Source: GCA-003244245 sp036501085 (GTDB lineage Bacteria > Actinomycetota > Actinomycetes > Mycobacteriales > Pseudonocardiaceae). Taken from it: a stretch of 28,047 nucleotides of DNA. Under the pieces are notes generated by a model that had not been told where the DNA came from, ran no database searches, and saw only the letters and a list, made by a program, of their open reading frames with translations. The stretch lies in NCBI GenBank assembly GCA_036501085.1, contig DASYAZ010000098.1, positions 1 to 28,047 of the forward strand, written 5' to 3'. Shown here piece after piece: positions 1 to 7,184 of the stretch. The number at the start of each line of letters is the position of its first letter. Positions within the stretch are counted from its first letter, which is position 1. A program made the position numbers and the translations under genes.

Positions 1-692
1 TGGCGACGTGGTGGGCCTGGTTCGGCAGCGAGACCGGCATCGACCGGCATGCGGTCGGCGACGAGGTCGGTACCGGTGGGGCGTTCGCCTTCGTGCCGGC
101 GGCACTGCGGTCGCTGTGGTACTACAGCGGCGCGGTGCTGCACTTCCATGAAGGGCTGGTCACGCCGGCCCACCCGCACCCGTGGGAGTCCAAACCGTGG
201 AGCTGGCCGATGGGGCTGCGGCCGATGCTCTACTACTACCAATCCGGAGCGGGCGTTCCCGGCTGCGGGCGGGCGGACTGCGTGTCCGCGGTGATGCTGA
301 TCGGCACGCCCGCGCTGTGGTGGGTCGCTGTCCCCGTGCTGGGCTGGTCGCTGTGGCGGGCTGCCACCGGCCCGGACTGGCGGTACGCGGCGGCACTGGT
401 CGGCTACGGCGCCGGCTGGCTGCCGTGGTTCGCCAACATTCACCGCCAGATGTTCTTCTTCTACATGACCCCGGTGGCGCCCTTCCTGATCATCGCTGTG
501 ACGTTGGTGCTCGGCGACATCCTCGGCCGGGTGCGGGACGGCGCCGAACGGCGCGGGACCGGGCTGCTGGTTGTCTCGCTCTACGTCGGGCTGGTGGTGG
601 CCAACTTCATCTGGCTCTGGCCGATCCTCACCGGTGGCTCGATCACGCCGGACCGCTGGAACGCTGAACTCTGGCTGCCGTCCTGGCGCTGA
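1..692 (+). CDS. Protein O-mannosyltransferase (PMT family), C-terminal part
   Basis: The open frame enters from the left edge (first full codon at base 3), and 229 residues are visible before TGA at 690-692. It transfers mannose from polyprenyl-phosphate-mannose to secreted proteins in the membrane. The visible part shows a soluble loop with WYYSGAVLHFHEGL and HPHPWESKPWSWP, typical of the extracytoplasmic loop of bacterial PMTs. It is followed by several hydrophobic segments (VMLIGTPALWWVAVPVLGW; the stretch around FFFYMTPVAPFLIIAVTLVL; LLVVSLYVGLVVANFIWLW). NIHRQMFFFYM near the end is also a family hallmark. The catalytic N-terminal half lies outside the window. The gene converges with the Rieske gene, whose stop is 31 bp away. 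Family assignment is secure; the exact substrate is not. Confidence 0.9.
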   Translation, partial: ATWWAWFGSETGIDRHAVGDEVGTGGAFAFVPAALRSLWYYSGAVLHFHEGLVTPAHPHPWESKPWSWPMGLRPMLYYYQSGAGVPGCGRADCVSAVMLIGTPALWWVAVPVLGWSLWRAATGPDWRYAAALVGYGAGWLPWFANIHRQMFFFYMTPVAPFLIIAVTLVLGDILGRVRDGAERRGTGLLVVSLYVGLVVANFIWLWPILTGGSITPDRWNAELWLPSWR

Positions 693-723
693 GCTCACCG
701 GCAACCCGCCGGCACCGCACAGC

Positions 724-1197
724 TCAGCTCGATTCCAACCTGATCTCGCCCTCGGAGACCGTGATCTGGCGCGGAGGCAGCGCGCGCGAGGCGGGTCCGT
801 GCACTACCGACCCGTCCGCGATGGCGTACTTGCTGCCGTGGCAGGGGCAGTCGATGGTGCCACTGACCACCTTGTTCACCGTGCAACCCTCGTGCGTGCA
901 GATGGCGGAGAACGCTTTGAAGGTGCCCTGTGCCGGCTGGGTCACCACGACCTTGTCCTTGGCGAACACCTTGCCGCCGCCGACCGGGATATCGCTGGTA
1001 GGTGCTAGACCGCCGGCAGCAGGCCCGGGAGGCCCGGAAGGCTCCGCGGGAGCGTTGGTCGGTTCGGCGGGTGCAGCCGAGCCTTGGCTGGGTGGGCTGC
1101 TGCAGGCACCGAGCGCGGCAGTGACTGCCAGGACTCCAGTGCCGGCCACGATCGCCCGCCGGGTCATCTCGGATCCAGGATGAGAGTTATCGGACAT
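724..1197 (-). CDS. Rieske [2Fe-2S] lipoprotein, Tat-type
   Basis: The product has 157 residues. The N-terminus carries a twin-arginine signal (M11-TRR, then a hydrophobic run) ending in a lipobox LGAC, with Cys32 as the probable lipidated residue. A Pro/Ala/Gly-rich linker (about 33-65) precedes a small Rieske domain (about 66-157). The cluster ligands are visible: CTHEGC at 100-105 and CPCHGS at 117-122, giving the two Cys and two His ligands, while Cys105 and Cys119 may form the usual disulfide. The protein is probably exported folded and anchored outside the membrane as a small electron carrier. It is too short for the QcrA subunit of the bc1 complex. Met11 is an alternative start. No redox partner is adjacent, so its role is unknown. 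Confidence 0.9.
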   Translation of the reverse strand: MSDNSHPGSEMTRRAIVAGTGVLAVTAALGACSSPPSQGSAAPAEPTNAPAEPSGPPGPAAGGLAPTSDIPVGGGKVFAKDKVVVTQPAQGTFKAFSAICTHEGCTVNKVVSGTIDCPCHGSKYAIADGSVVHGPASRALPPRQITVSEGEIRLESS

Positions 1198-1290
1198 TCA
1201 CCAGTTCTTACCATCCGAAGCTGGGAACCTCCCGCGAGACCCGAACCGCTTCCCGCCCGGCAGACGAAGGTTCCGCATAGGGAGGTATCT

Positions 1291-1596
1291 ATGGTTAACA
1301 GTGCCGACCAAGCACCTGCCCGGGCGAACGGAACCCAGCAGCAACACCGGGCCGGCGAGCTTGCCGCCAAGCACCTCCACTGGGCGGACTCCGGACGCAC
1401 CAAGCCCGTCCGGCGCAGCGTCGACCTGTCTCCCACCTACCACGTCAAGCTGACCCAGTGGTGCGCGGAGACCGCTGACATCATCGGTACCGCCCGCGTC
1501 ACCGGTCAGGATGTCATCCGGGCTCTGGTCGCGCGGCTGCTCATGGACGAGGCCCTCGCGCGCCGGATCCGGGACGATCTGAGCATGGACATCTGA
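1291..1596 (+). CDS. Small ribbon-helix-helix-like DNA-binding protein (orphan ParB-like)
   Basis: The product has 101 residues, starting at the ATG at 1291 because AGGGAGG lies 5 bp upstream; the longer open frame upstream has no such site. Residues 1-38 are polar and probably flexible. Residues 39-98 hold a basic strand RRSVDLSP followed by two helices (YHVKLTQWCAETADII; the segment VTGQDVIRALVARLL), the order expected of a ribbon-helix-helix fold. Similar small proteins accompany ParA on actinobacterial plasmids and chromosomes, but no ParA is seen here. It is convergent with the dienelactone hydrolase gene (19 bp between the two stops, which include a GC-rich dyad). DNA binding is inferred from the fold pattern; target and role are unknown. 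Confidence 0.7.
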   Translation: MVNSADQAPARANGTQQQHRAGELAAKHLHWADSGRTKPVRRSVDLSPTYHVKLTQWCAETADIIGTARVTGQDVIRALVARLLMDEALARRIRDDLSMDI

Positions 1597-1615
1597 CGCC
1601 CGGCGCCGGCGAAGA

Positions 1616-2308
1616 TTACGACAGGTTCTCCCGCAGGAATCTCAGCGTCGCGTCCCAGGCTGCCGCGGCCTGCACCGGGTCGTAGGTGCCCAGGAGGTTT
1701 TCGTCGTTGAAGAACGCGTGCCCCGCCGGATAGAAGCGGAAGTCGGGGTGCTGCCCGCTTTGCTGCTCGATGCGGCCCGCCAGCTCCCGGACCTGCTCGG
1801 GACTCTGCATCTGGTCCTGCTCCCCGAAGTGTCCCAGCACCGGGGCGCTCAGGTGCGCAAAGCTCGGGTAGTCCTCGCCGAGGACCCCGTAGAACGGGAC
1901 CGCGGCGCCGATCTTGTCACCCTGCTGCGCGGCGAGCACCAGGACGAAGCCTCCACCCATGCAGAACCCGACAGCACCGATCGCCGAGCTGGTGACAGCG
2001 TCGTGGCCGAGCAGGTAGTCCACCGCACCGCCCAGGTCCCGAGCCGCCTGATCGACCGGGAGCTCGCCCATCAGCTTTCCCGCCTCGTCGGCGTCGTGGG
2101 TGGTCGCCCCCCCGAAGAGATCCGGCGCCAGCGCGACGAAGCCCTCGGCGGCGAGGCGGTTGGCGACGTCGGCGATGTGACTGGTCAGCCCCCACCACTC
2201 CTGGATCACCACGACACCGGGGCCACTACCGGAATCCGGCACCGCGAGGTAGCCGTGGGCAGTGGAACCGTTGGACGCGAAGGTCACATTCTGCAGTGAG
2301 TTCTCCAT
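1616..2308 (-). CDS. Dienelactone hydrolase family protein
   Basis: The product is 230 residues, the usual length for the family. The ATG at 2308 is chosen because MENSLQNV begins the domain; the frame stays open upstream, but that part overlaps the end of the preceding gene. It has an alpha/beta-hydrolase fold with a cysteine nucleophile: GFCMGG (Cys116), Asp165 in FGEQDQ and His197 in GHAFFND form the triad, and Glu37 in QEWWG is the residue that activates the thiol in classic enzymes. Such enzymes hydrolyse dienelactones in chloroaromatic degradation, but many relatives act on other esters, and no ring-cleavage genes are nearby. It lies 55 bp downstream of the MoeA-PBP gene on the same strand and may be co-transcribed. 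Confidence 0.9.
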   Translation of the reverse strand: MENSLQNVTFASNGSTAHGYLAVPDSGSGPGVVVIQEWWGLTSHIADVANRLAAEGFVALAPDLFGGATTHDADEAGKLMGELPVDQAARDLGGAVDYLLGHDAVTSSAIGAVGFCMGGGFVLVLAAQQGDKIGAAVPFYGVLGEDYPSFAHLSAPVLGHFGEQDQMQSPEQVRELAGRIEQQSGQHPDFRFYPAGHAFFNDENLLGTYDPVQAAAAWDATLRFLRENLS

Positions 2309-2363
2309 GCCCGCGATCTCACCACGGCTCGTTTCCGGGCGCACACCGGCCCTCAGCGGCCCC

Positions 2364-4286
2364 TCAGAGCACCCGGAGTCCGGTTTCGGCACAGGAGTAG
2401 CCACCGAGCGCCTCGATCGAGGCACGGAAACTCTCCTGCGCCAACAGCGCCCACAGCGGCGCGAGCGCGTCGGAGTCGTGAGCCTCCCGGGTGAGGACCA
2501 GGTCGTAGGGTTCCCGCGCGACCGGCACGAAGTCCAGCCCGAACGGGCGGGCGGCCGCCAGGATGCCCAGCCCGGCGTCGGCCCGGCCCGCGGCCACCGC
2601 GGCCGCCACCGCGAGGTGGGTGTGCTCCTCGCGCTGGTAGCCGGTGATGCCGGCCGGCTCCATGCTCCGGCGGCGCAGTTCGTGGTCGAGCAACACCCGG
2701 GTCCCGGCCCCGCGCTGCCGGTTGACGTAGCGCACCTCAGGGCGGGTCAGATCGTCGATGCCGGTGATCTCCAGCGGGTTACCCGCAGCGACGATCAGTC
2801 CTTGATCCCGGTGCACCAGCCGGATCACGGTGACCGTCTCGGCAGCGTCGCTGCCGAGTATCCGCGCCAGGTAGGGCAAGGTGTACTCGCCGGTGGCCGG
2901 GTCGAGCAGGTGGGAACCGGCGAGGTGGCACAGCCCGTCCCGCAGCGCCACCAGCCCGCCCAGCGAGCCGACGTTGGACGAGGCGAGCGTGACGCCCGGG
3001 TCGATACCGCGCAATGCCGAGGCAGCCAGATCGAGCACCAGGTCGTGCGAGCCGATCGCCACGATGGTGCGATCGATGTCCGCCAACCCCCGCAGCAGGT
3101 GCACCTCGACGTCGGTCCCAGCATGATGGCCTTCCAGTCCGGCGGGGACGACCAGCAGACCGTCGGCTCGCACCAGCGAGGTGAGTACCCCGGCGCCGCG
3201 GGGCAGCGGGGTCGCCACGATCCGGCCACCGACCCGGCCCAGCCGGACCCGCACCCAGTCGTCCATGCCCAGCGGGGAGGCGAGCTTGCGGGCCAGCCGC
3301 GCCCGGAGGGTGGGGCGGGTCACTGTTGTGGTGCCTTGAAGAGCAGCCAACAGCGGGACCGCGAAGATGTCGAAGGTCAACGCCGCCGACACCGGGTATC
3401 CCGGCGCCCCCAACACGGGTGTGGCCTGCACCGCACCGAGCACCACGGGATGTCCTGGTCGCACCGCGACGCCGTGCACCGCCAGCGTGCCCAGCCGGGC
3501 CACCACCGAGGCGGTGTGGTCACCCCGCCCGGCACTCGAACCCGCGATGATCACCACCAGGTCGGCGCGCTCGGCCGCGGCGCGAACCGCGGCCGCGATC
3601 CGCTCCGGATCGTCGGGCTCGATGGGCAGCCGTAGCACCTCGCACCCGATCTCTGCGGCCTGACCGGCGATCATCAGCGAGTTGGTGTCGAGGATCTCCC
3701 CCAGCACGGGCGCGGAGCCCAGCGGCCGGATCTCGTCACCGGTGGGCAGCACCGCGACCACCGGGCGGCATCGCACCAGAACCTCGGTGACGCCCGCGGC
3801 AGCGATGGCGGCGACATCGACCGGGCGCAGCCGGTGCCCCTGCGGGAGCAGCAGCTCTCCGGCCGCCACATCCTCACCGATGGAGCGGACGTGCTGGTAG
3901 GGAGGGACGGCCGCGACGATTTCGGCGCTCCGGGAGCGGGGACCGGCCAGGTGGACGTGCTCGCGCATCACCACTGCATCCCGGCCCTCGGGTAGTGGGT
4001 CCCCGGTGTCGATGACGTCGAAGTCGGTCAGGGCGAGCGGGGTGGTCTCACTGGCACCTACGGTGTCCGCCGAGCACAACGCCACGCCATCCATCCCGGC
4101 GGAATCGAACGCCGGGGAGGACAGCCGGGCCCACACGGGTTCAGCGGTGACCCGGCCGATCGCATCCGGCAGTTCCAACCGTTCGGTACCCACCCGGTCC
4201 GGGCAGCCCGCGGAGGTGCAGGCCGCCCGCCAGGCATCCAGTGCTTGGGCTGCGGGAACGTCACGGATGAAGTGGCTGTGCGGCAC
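2364..4286 (-). CDS. MoeA-type molybdopterin molybdotransferase fused to a PBP-like domain
   Basis: The product has 640 residues, about 230 more than plain MoeA. Residues 10-400 are MoeA: SAGMDGVAL (62-70), DTGDPLPEGRDAVVM (93-107), PTGDEI (181-186), GSSAGRGDHT (249-258) and GAPGYPVSA (293-301). MoeA inserts molybdate or tungstate into adenylylated molybdopterin. Residues from about 405 to 630 resemble the periplasmic-binding-like domain found at the end of some MoeA proteins (GSHDLVLDLAA, DDLTRPEVRYVNRQRGAGTR, GRADAGLGI). It has no signal peptide, so it is cytoplasmic and may sense or deliver the oxyanion. The start is GTG at 4286 without a strong ribosome site. The ABC gene ends only 29 bp upstream. 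A second, plain MoeA lies at 7499-8722. Confidence 0.88.
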   Translation of the reverse strand: MPHSHFIRDVPAAQALDAWRAACTSAGCPDRVGTERLELPDAIGRVTAEPVWARLSSPAFDSAGMDGVALCSADTVGASETTPLALTDFDVIDTGDPLPEGRDAVVMREHVHLAGPRSRSAEIVAAVPPYQHVRSIGEDVAAGELLLPQGHRLRPVDVAAIAAAGVTEVLVRCRPVVAVLPTGDEIRPLGSAPVLGEILDTNSLMIAGQAAEIGCEVLRLPIEPDDPERIAAAVRAAAERADLVVIIAGSSAGRGDHTASVVARLGTLAVHGVAVRPGHPVVLGAVQATPVLGAPGYPVSAALTFDIFAVPLLAALQGTTTVTRPTLRARLARKLASPLGMDDWVRVRLGRVGGRIVATPLPRGAGVLTSLVRADGLLVVPAGLEGHHAGTDVEVHLLRGLADIDRTIVAIGSHDLVLDLAASALRGIDPGVTLASSNVGSLGGLVALRDGLCHLAGSHLLDPATGEYTLPYLARILGSDAAETVTVIRLVHRDQGLIVAAGNPLEITGIDDLTRPEVRYVNRQRGAGTRVLLDHELRRRSMEPAGITGYQREEHTHLAVAAAVAAGRADAGLGILAAARPFGLDFVPVAREPYDLVLTREAHDSDALAPLWALLAQESFRASIEALGGYSCAETGLRVL

Positions 4287-4315
4287 AGCTGGGACGCTAC
4301 CGGCGAGCCCGCAGC

Positions 4316-6178
4316 TCAGGTTTGCGCTCCGGTACCGGCGTAGTGGGAATTCTGCCCGGGTCCCTCCGGGGCGTCGGTGGGGTTGTGCAGGTGGTAGAGA
4401 TGGGCGTACTGGCGGTTGCGGGCCAGGAGCTCATCGTGGGTGCCGGTCTCGGTGATGCGGCCGTGTTCGAGGTAGATGATCTGGTTGGCGTCGGTGACGG
4501 TGAGCAGGTTGTGCGAGATGATGATCGTGGTGCGCCCGGTGATGAGCCGGCGCAGTGGTTCCAGGATGCGCTGGCTGGCCTCGGCGTCCAGGCTGGTGGT
4601 GGGCTCGTCCAGCAACAGGATCGGGGCGTCGCGGATCATGGCGCGGGCGATGGCGATGCGCTGGCGTTGCCCGCCGGAGAGCAGCCTGCCGCGTTGGCCG
4701 ACCCTGGTCTGGTACCCGTCGGGTAGGGCCGCGATGAACTCGTGAGCATCAGCGGCCTTGGCCGCGATGATCACCTGTTCCTTGCTGGCATCGGGGCGTC
4801 CGGCGAGGATGTTCTCCTCGATGGTGCCATCGAGGAGCAAGGTCTCCTGCAAGACGATGGCGATGTTGGCCCGCAGTTCCTCGGGGTCGAGCTCGCGCAG
4901 GTCGGCCCCATCCAGGGTGATCTTCCCGGCGGTGGGGTCATAGAAGCGCAGCAGCAGTTTGAGCAGGGTCGTCTTGCCGGCACCGCTGGCACCCACGATC
5001 GCGGTGGTCTGCCCGGGCTGGGCGGTGAAGCCGATCTGTTTGAGAACCTCGGTACTGCTCTCGGGGTAGGTGAAGCTGACCGCCTCCAGGCTCAGCTCCC
5101 CGCGGGAGCGGCCCAGCGCGACCGGGTGCTCCGGAGCGCTGACGGTGGGTTGCTCGTCGAGCAGCTCGATGATCCGCTCCGCCGCTGCTGCGGCGGCGAA
5201 CAGCTGGGTGGACAGCGAGCCCAGGCCCTGCACCGGTCCGTAGAGCTGCGAGAGGAACACCAGGAAGGCCAGCAACCCACCCAGGGTGATCCGGCCCGCG
5301 GTGAGCTCCCAGATCCCCACCCCGAGAATGGTCAGCACCCCGAGCACCTGCACCAGGTCGACCAGCGGGGAGAACATCGCGCCCAGCCGGGTCGCGGCCA
5401 GCTCGGCCCGCACGCTGCCCATGCTCTGCGCGCCGAAGCGATCCACCTCCGCACCCTCACGCCCGTAGGCCTGGATGAGGGTGGCGTTGCCCAGGCTCTC
5501 CTCGGCGACGACGCTGATCGATCCGGCCCGGCGCCGGACCTCCCGGGAAGCGATCTTGATCCGGCGGGCGAAGATCCGGGCCGCTGTCCAGAACACCGGT
5601 ATCGCGATCATCGACGCCAGCGCCAGGCGCCAGTCCAGGAAGAACAGCACACCCGCGAACACCACGATCTTGAGCACGTTGGCGATGAGCCCGATGACCC
5701 CGGAGAGCACCACCGACTCGATCGCACCCACATCACCGGTCAACCGGGACAGAATGTCGCCCAGGCGGCGGCGATCGAAGAAACTCACCGACAACGTGTG
5801 CAGGTGCGAAAACACCCGGGTCCGCATCCGGTGCAGGAAATTCTCCCCGATCCACGCCCCCAGATACGTCCCGGCGAACCCCAACACACCCACCAGCACC
5901 GTGATGCCGATGAAGGCAGCGGCCACCGGCGGGAACGCCGTGAAGTCCCGCGGGGCAAGCACCTTGTCGACCAGCACCTTGAACAGCAGGATCGCCGCGG
6001 TGTCCACCGCCGGTGACACGATGATCAACAGCAGGCTCAGCCACAACCACCGCCGGAACGGCCGGGCATCGGGCCAGAACCGCCGGAAGACCTCCCGCAG
6101 ACTCGCCGCTGGAGCCGCCTCCACCAGACCGTCAACACCCTCAGCCGACGGCTGGCGCTTGAAACCCCACACAGCCAC
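4316..6178 (-). CDS. ABC exporter half-transporter (membrane domain plus ATPase)
   Basis: The product has 620 residues. A membrane domain with about six helices (45-330) carries the coupling-helix region SFFDRRRLGDILSRLTGDV (132-150). It is followed by an ATPase domain with Walker A GASGAGKT (396-403), Q-loop Gln444, signature LLSGGQ (499-504), Walker B ILLLDEPT (520-527, Glu525) and H-loop His556. All catalytic residues are present, so it should be active as a homodimer or with an unseen partner. It belongs to the lipid/drug/peptide exporter type (MsbA/LmrA-like). There is no N-terminal C39 peptidase domain. Start is GTG at 6178. The upstream peptide gene ends 163 bp away behind a strong terminator, so its own promoter is likely. 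The MoeA-PBP gene follows after 29 bp. Substrate unknown. Confidence 0.92.
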   Translation of the reverse strand: MAVWGFKRQPSAEGVDGLVEAAPAASLREVFRRFWPDARPFRRWLWLSLLLIIVSPAVDTAAILLFKVLVDKVLAPRDFTAFPPVAAAFIGITVLVGVLGFAGTYLGAWIGENFLHRMRTRVFSHLHTLSVSFFDRRRLGDILSRLTGDVGAIESVVLSGVIGLIANVLKIVVFAGVLFFLDWRLALASMIAIPVFWTAARIFARRIKIASREVRRRAGSISVVAEESLGNATLIQAYGREGAEVDRFGAQSMGSVRAELAATRLGAMFSPLVDLVQVLGVLTILGVGIWELTAGRITLGGLLAFLVFLSQLYGPVQGLGSLSTQLFAAAAAAERIIELLDEQPTVSAPEHPVALGRSRGELSLEAVSFTYPESSTEVLKQIGFTAQPGQTTAIVGASGAGKTTLLKLLLRFYDPTAGKITLDGADLRELDPEELRANIAIVLQETLLLDGTIEENILAGRPDASKEQVIIAAKAADAHEFIAALPDGYQTRVGQRGRLLSGGQRQRIAIARAMIRDAPILLLDEPTTSLDAEASQRILEPLRRLITGRTTIIISHNLLTVTDANQIIYLEHGRITETGTHDELLARNRQYAHLYHLHNPTDAPEGPGQNSHYAGTGAQT

Positions 6179-6283
6179 TCCACTCTCTCGGTTCGGCGCA
6201 GTCTAGGTGGTGGCAAGCATAGGGACCGCCTCGCCGCATTCCGACGTCCACGTTACGTCACGCCGACTTTCTGAATACGGCAA

Positions 6284-6328
6284 GGCGGTGGCCCTGCACC
6301 CCTCCGCGAGGAGCCCAGGGCCACCGCC
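6284..6328 (-). terminator. Strong intrinsic terminator after the first Gly/Tyr peptide gene
   Basis: A perfect 13-bp inverted repeat (6284-6296 with 6316-6328; left arm GGCGGTGGCCCTG on the plus strand) encloses a 19-nt loop that itself holds a CCTC/GAGG mini-stem. It begins 13 nt beyond the peptide stop codon at 6342. On the minus strand only a short TT follows the stem, as is common in high-GC actinobacteria. It should separate the peptide transcript from the ABC exporter gene, apart from read-through. Confidence 0.75.
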
Positions 6329-6341
6329 GAGAACCTGCCCG

Positions 6342-6542
6342 CTAGCCGAGGATTCCCAGCAGCCGGTAGTGGCCGCGGTAGGTGTACCCACCGAAGTTGT
6401 AACCGTTGTAGTAGTGACCGCCGTAGGGGTAGTCACCGTAGTAGTAGTAATCGTTGTAGTCGCAACCACCATGGTGATGACCGCCATGGCAGTCGTGCCC
6501 GCCGCAGCCGCCGCCCATGGCGAAGACCTCTGAAACCCTCAT
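6342..6542 (-). CDS. Small Gly/Tyr/His-rich peptide, paralog 1
   Basis: The product has 66 residues, starting at ATG 6542 behind GGGGAG six bases upstream. I do not recognise a named family. It begins MRVSEVFAMGGG, matching the MKVSHVFYAGGG start of the gene at 6972-7184. Residues 10-27 form a Gly/His/Cys cluster (Cys13, Cys18, Cys27; His16, 19, 22-24) that looks able to bind metal. Residues 28-59 are mostly Tyr, Gly and Asn, and the end is HYRLLGILG, comparable with LYRPLG in the paralog. There is no signal peptide or membrane helix. It is preceded by a promoter and a roughly 240-nt leader, both shared with the paralog, and followed by a strong terminator. Exported peptide, RiPP precursor or metal-binding peptide are all unproven options. 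Confidence 0.8.
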   Translation of the reverse strand: MRVSEVFAMGGGCGGHDCHGGHHHGGCDYNDYYYYGDYPYGGHYYNGYNFGGYTYRGHYRLLGILG

Positions 6543-6785
6543 GTCGCTCCCCTTTTCTGCTCCAGTTGCGAAAAGCCATGCAACCAAGGACCCGGATCGT
6601 CCAGCGGGGTGATACGCGACGGCGCCAGGGAACGTATCGCGGCATGATGCCGCAGTCATCGACGCAATACAGCGTCTTGGCGAACTCTCCCCCGACAGCA
6701 GCGCCGGCAACGTGGCCGAACAGCGGCGCTCAGCCGCAACCCCCAGGTGATCCGAGCTGGCCCCCTTACTCCCCGTGGTCAAGCA
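6543..6785 (-). promoter_or_regulatory. Conserved long 5' leader of peptide gene 1 (riboswitch-like)
   Basis: Between the predicted transcription start (about 6785) and the ATG lie about 240 untranslated nt. Two blocks match the leader of the paralogous gene exactly: GGGGAGTAAGGGGG (6774-6761) and GGGGAGAGTTCGCCAAGAC (6692-6674). Between and after them are possible stems, for example CCAG/CTGG, GACGC/GCGTC (right after the second block) and GCGGCAT/ATGCCGC. A GGGGAGUA segment followed about 100 nt later by a CAAGAC segment recalls, from memory, the ends of the yybP-ykoY manganese riboswitch. I could not identify its other conserved loop, so the assignment is only a suggestion. Confidence 0.45.
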
Positions 6786-6858
6786 ATGTCGAAAATATGT
6801 CACCAGAGTTGCGATTGCAATGACAACTTTCTGTGCACAGATGACCACTGTGCGTGAG
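6761..6858 (-). repeat. Duplicated regulatory segment, copy 1 (copy 2 at 7368-7465)
   Basis: These 98 bases align without gaps to 7368-7465, roughly three quarters identical by eye. The first 27 bases and the 12 bases around ATTGCAAT are identical. The segment contains the leader block GGGGAGTAAGG, the promoter and an upstream dyad. The dyad differs in sequence between copies (CTGTGCACAG against CGTATACG) yet keeps the same centre and symmetry, which suggests a protein-binding site. The copies probably arose when the peptide gene duplicated. Confidence 0.75.
6792..6820 (-). promoter_or_regulatory. Promoter of peptide gene 1
   Basis: On the minus strand TTGCAA (6820-6815) and TATTTT (6797-6792) are separated by exactly 17 bp. 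The same arrangement, TTGCAA, 17 bp, TACTTT, stands before the paralog at 7399-7427. Conservation of both boxes and the spacing supports a housekeeping-sigma-type promoter with start near 6785. Just upstream (6831-6840) is the perfect dyad CTGTGCACAG. Confidence 0.6.
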
Positions 6859-6859
6859 A

Positions 6860-6905
6860 CTCGTGAGTGGCATTGGGTGCTGGAACACTGTTACGCACTC
6901 ACGAG
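6860..6905 (-). terminator. Hairpin after peptide gene 2, half of the gene-end palindrome
   Basis: CTCGTGAGTG (6860-6869) pairs with CACTCACGAG (6896-6905) around a 26-nt loop. The right side, 6884-6906, is identical over 23 bases to the right arm of the palindrome at 13959-14006. It lies about 65 nt downstream of the stop of the peptide gene at 6972-7184 and may end that transcript before the promoter of the next copy. Little T-rich sequence follows. Confidence 0.5.
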
Positions 6906-6971
6906 CGGGCCACCGCAGGTCGCCCCACCGTCCGGAATCCCGGCGGTACTCAGCGGTGGCCACCCGTCCGG

Positions 6972-7184
6972 TTACCCCAGGGGACGGTACAGCCCGTGAC
7001 TGTGGGAATAGCCGTAACCACCGCCGTCGGGTTCCCACCGGTAATCGCTGTCGGCGCGGTAGGTCCAGCGACCGTCGTCGGGGTAGTACTCGCCATACGA
7101 ACTGCGCCCACCGTAGTAGCCGTGGTAACCGTCCGAGGTGTACTCACCGCCGCCACCCGCGTAAAAGACATGCGAGACCTTCAT
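6972..7184 (-). CDS. Small Gly/Tyr-rich peptide, paralog 2
   Basis: The product has 70 residues, starting at ATG 7184 behind AAAGGAG at the right distance. It shares the start MKVSHVFYAGGGG with the peptide at 6342-6542 and ends in HGLYRPLG. The middle (15-62) is rich in Tyr, Gly, Asp and Arg (DGYHGYYGGRSSYGEYYPDD; GGGYGYSHSHG). Unlike paralog 1 it has no Cys and few His, so metal binding by thiols cannot be a shared property. It has no signal peptide or membrane segment. It lies 314 bp downstream of the moeA gene but has its own promoter (7399-7427) and a 208-nt leader. Function unknown. The conserved N-terminal ten residues look like a recognition segment, while the core varies. Confidence 0.8.
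   Translation of the reverse strand: MKVSHVFYAGGGGEYTSDGYHGYYGGRSSYGEYYPDDGRWTYRADSDYRWEPDGGGYGYSHSHGLYRPLG

Noticed and set aside
2262..3635. Long open frames antisense to MoeA-PBP, the ABC gene (4742-6016), fdhA (11242-12768) and the AOR gene (13967-15532)
   Set aside because: They mirror high-GC third-position bias of the real genes opposite, and have no domains or ribosome sites.
4316..6178. Double-glycine peptidase exporter for the small peptides
   Set aside because: The N-terminus goes straight into the membrane domain, with no C39 peptidase; the GGG in the peptides cannot be taken as a cleavage site on this basis.
6342..6848. 168-codon frame extending peptide 1 upstream
   Set aside because: The extension covers the conserved promoter and leader, uses unnatural composition and lacks a ribosome site, whereas the ATG at 6542 has GGGGAG.
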